From assembly GCA_045604405.1 (NCBI GenBank), contig JAZUNZ010000040.1:1-15999 (forward strand): a DNA stretch of 15,999 nucleotides. Reading direction: 5' to 3'. Origin of the DNA: UMGS1649 sp045604405. Its GTDB lineage: Bacteria > Bacillota > Clostridia > TANB77 > CAG-465. Position 1 is the stretch's first letter; the number at the start of each line of letters is the position of its first letter. A model generated the notes under the pieces. That model was not told the origin of the DNA and did no database searches. It saw only the letters and a list, made by a program, of their open reading frames with translations. Positions 15,270 to 15,999 of the stretch are shown here, piece after piece. Both the position numbers and the translations under genes were made by a program.

Positions 15270-15999
15270 TTAATTTTTGTTTTCTGAGCCAGTATCTATA
15301 ACAATATCAAAATCATCATTATCGTTAAAATTAAAATCTCTTATAGTTTCATTCAAATCGTCATTTTCCATAATTGGTGATTTGTTATCCGTACCATTAT
15401 GAGGTATATTAGATGATACATTTGGATTTTCTAAAACATTTTCATTGCTTATTGGGTCGTTTGACATTGTTCCTAAAATGTTGTCGTCTTCTTCCAAAAT
15501 ATATGCTGTAGAACTAGAATTATTAGTATTTACGGAAACGTCTGCTGACACTGGTTTGTTTATCATAAACTTTTCAAAGTTATACATATAAGCTGGATGT
15601 TTTTGTTTATATTTATCTTCAAGGAAGTTAACTTTACCTTCACCAAATACTGAATTTCCATTAGCTGCTTTAGTTTTGTAATAAATAGCACCAAATTTAT
15701 GTTCAGAAATTTTATGAACTTTAAATCTTTCTTTGTCTTTGTATTGTACAGATTTCTTAGCTGCAAAGTTTCCATCTAATGGATTGAAGCTTGAAGAAAC
15801 GTCTACTTTCTTTGTAAGACCGAAAGCTTTATTCCAATATTCACTATCTTCTGGAACAGTATCACCAAATACGATTTGAGTTTTTGTATTGGCAAGTACA
15901 ACTTGTCTATAATATTCTAATCCTTTATATTTTTCAAGTTGTGATAAGTTTTGTATAGCAATTGTTGCACCACATCTATATTTTCTAAACAGTGTGAAC
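15270..15999 (-). CDS. VirD4/TraG-like type IV coupling protein, C-terminal part
   Basis: The reading frame stays open to the right edge, so the N-terminus and the ATPase Walker motifs are outside the window; 242 residues are seen. The first ~65 resemble the end of the ATPase domain of TraG/VirD4 coupling proteins, which feed relaxase-DNA into a type IV secretion channel: FRKYRCGATIAIQNLSQLEKY, VVLANTKTQIVFGD and then PEDSEYWNKAFG. A Lys-rich middle follows, ending near HPAYMYNFEKFM. The last ~90 residues form an Asn, Asp, Ser and Glu-rich, probably disordered acidic tail. The ATG at 15587 is internal, since the upstream frame continues without a stop and is family-like. The gene faces folD across a shared terminator and likely marks the edge of a conjugative or integrative element. 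Family assignment is from motif memory, so moderate. Confidence 0.72.
   Translation of the reverse strand, partial: FTLFRKYRCGATIAIQNLSQLEKYKGLEYYRQVVLANTKTQIVFGDTVPEDSEYWNKAFGLTKKVDVSSSFNPLDGNFAAKKSVQYKDKERFKVHKISEHKFGAIYYKTKAANGNSVFGEGKVNFLEDKYKQKHPAYMYNFEKFMINKPVSADVSVNTNNSSSTAYILEEDDNILGTMSNDPISNENVLENPNVSSNIPHNGTDNKSPIMENDDLNETIRDFNFNDNDDFDIVIDTGSENKN

Noticed and set aside
15563..15775. Separate small minus-strand gene overlapping the coupling-protein gene
   Set aside because: It is in a different frame from the family-like reading frame, which runs open from the right edge to 15270.

Overview
The window looks like a chromosomal segment of an AT-rich, anaerobic, endospore-forming member of the Bacillota, most likely class Clostridia. 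Evidence: codons rich in A and T (AGA for Arg, ATA for Ile), strong AGGAG-type ribosome binding sites, and two sporulation-specific genes, spoIVA (spore coat basement layer) and a dipicolinate synthase subunit A gene. I cannot name the genus from sequence alone.

Layout. Bases 1-105 hold no gene I can support. Two tandem hairpins (106-163) lie at the 3' end of spoIVA, which is on the minus strand (168-1649). A divergent promoter region (1650-1793) separates it from a long plus-strand series. First comes recJ, an RSH-family (p)ppGpp synthetase and an MBL-fold hydrolase (1794-6344), tightly spaced and probably one operon. A ~200-base gap (6345-6545) holds an unexplained G-rich patch, a terminator-like hairpin, and a promoter whose -35 box lies inside that hairpin. 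Then follow ung, queA, a 531-residue acidic coiled-coil protein of unknown function, tgt and cls (6546-12619), again closely packed. After another short gap with a candidate SigK-type promoter come dpaA/spoVFA, uppP and folD (12716-15205). A strong two-way terminator (15222-15265) closes this series. Facing it on the minus strand, and running off the right edge, is the C-terminal part of a VirD4/TraG-like coupling protein, which suggests that a conjugative or integrative element begins just beyond the window.

How the genes fit together. Most are housekeeping genes: DNA repair (recJ, ung), the stringent response (RSH), queuosine tRNA modification (queA, tgt), cardiolipin synthesis (cls), recycling of the cell-wall lipid carrier (uppP) and one-carbon metabolism (folD). 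Sporulation genes (spoIVA, dpaA) are interleaved. The points most worth a second look are the unknown coiled-coil gene between the two queuosine genes, the RSH enzyme with a ruined hydrolase motif but a synthetase motif of the bifunctional type, the dpaA gene with no dpaB beside it, and the coupling protein with a long Asn/Asp-rich acidic tail. I did not find a clear case of a wholly new multi-gene system in this window.
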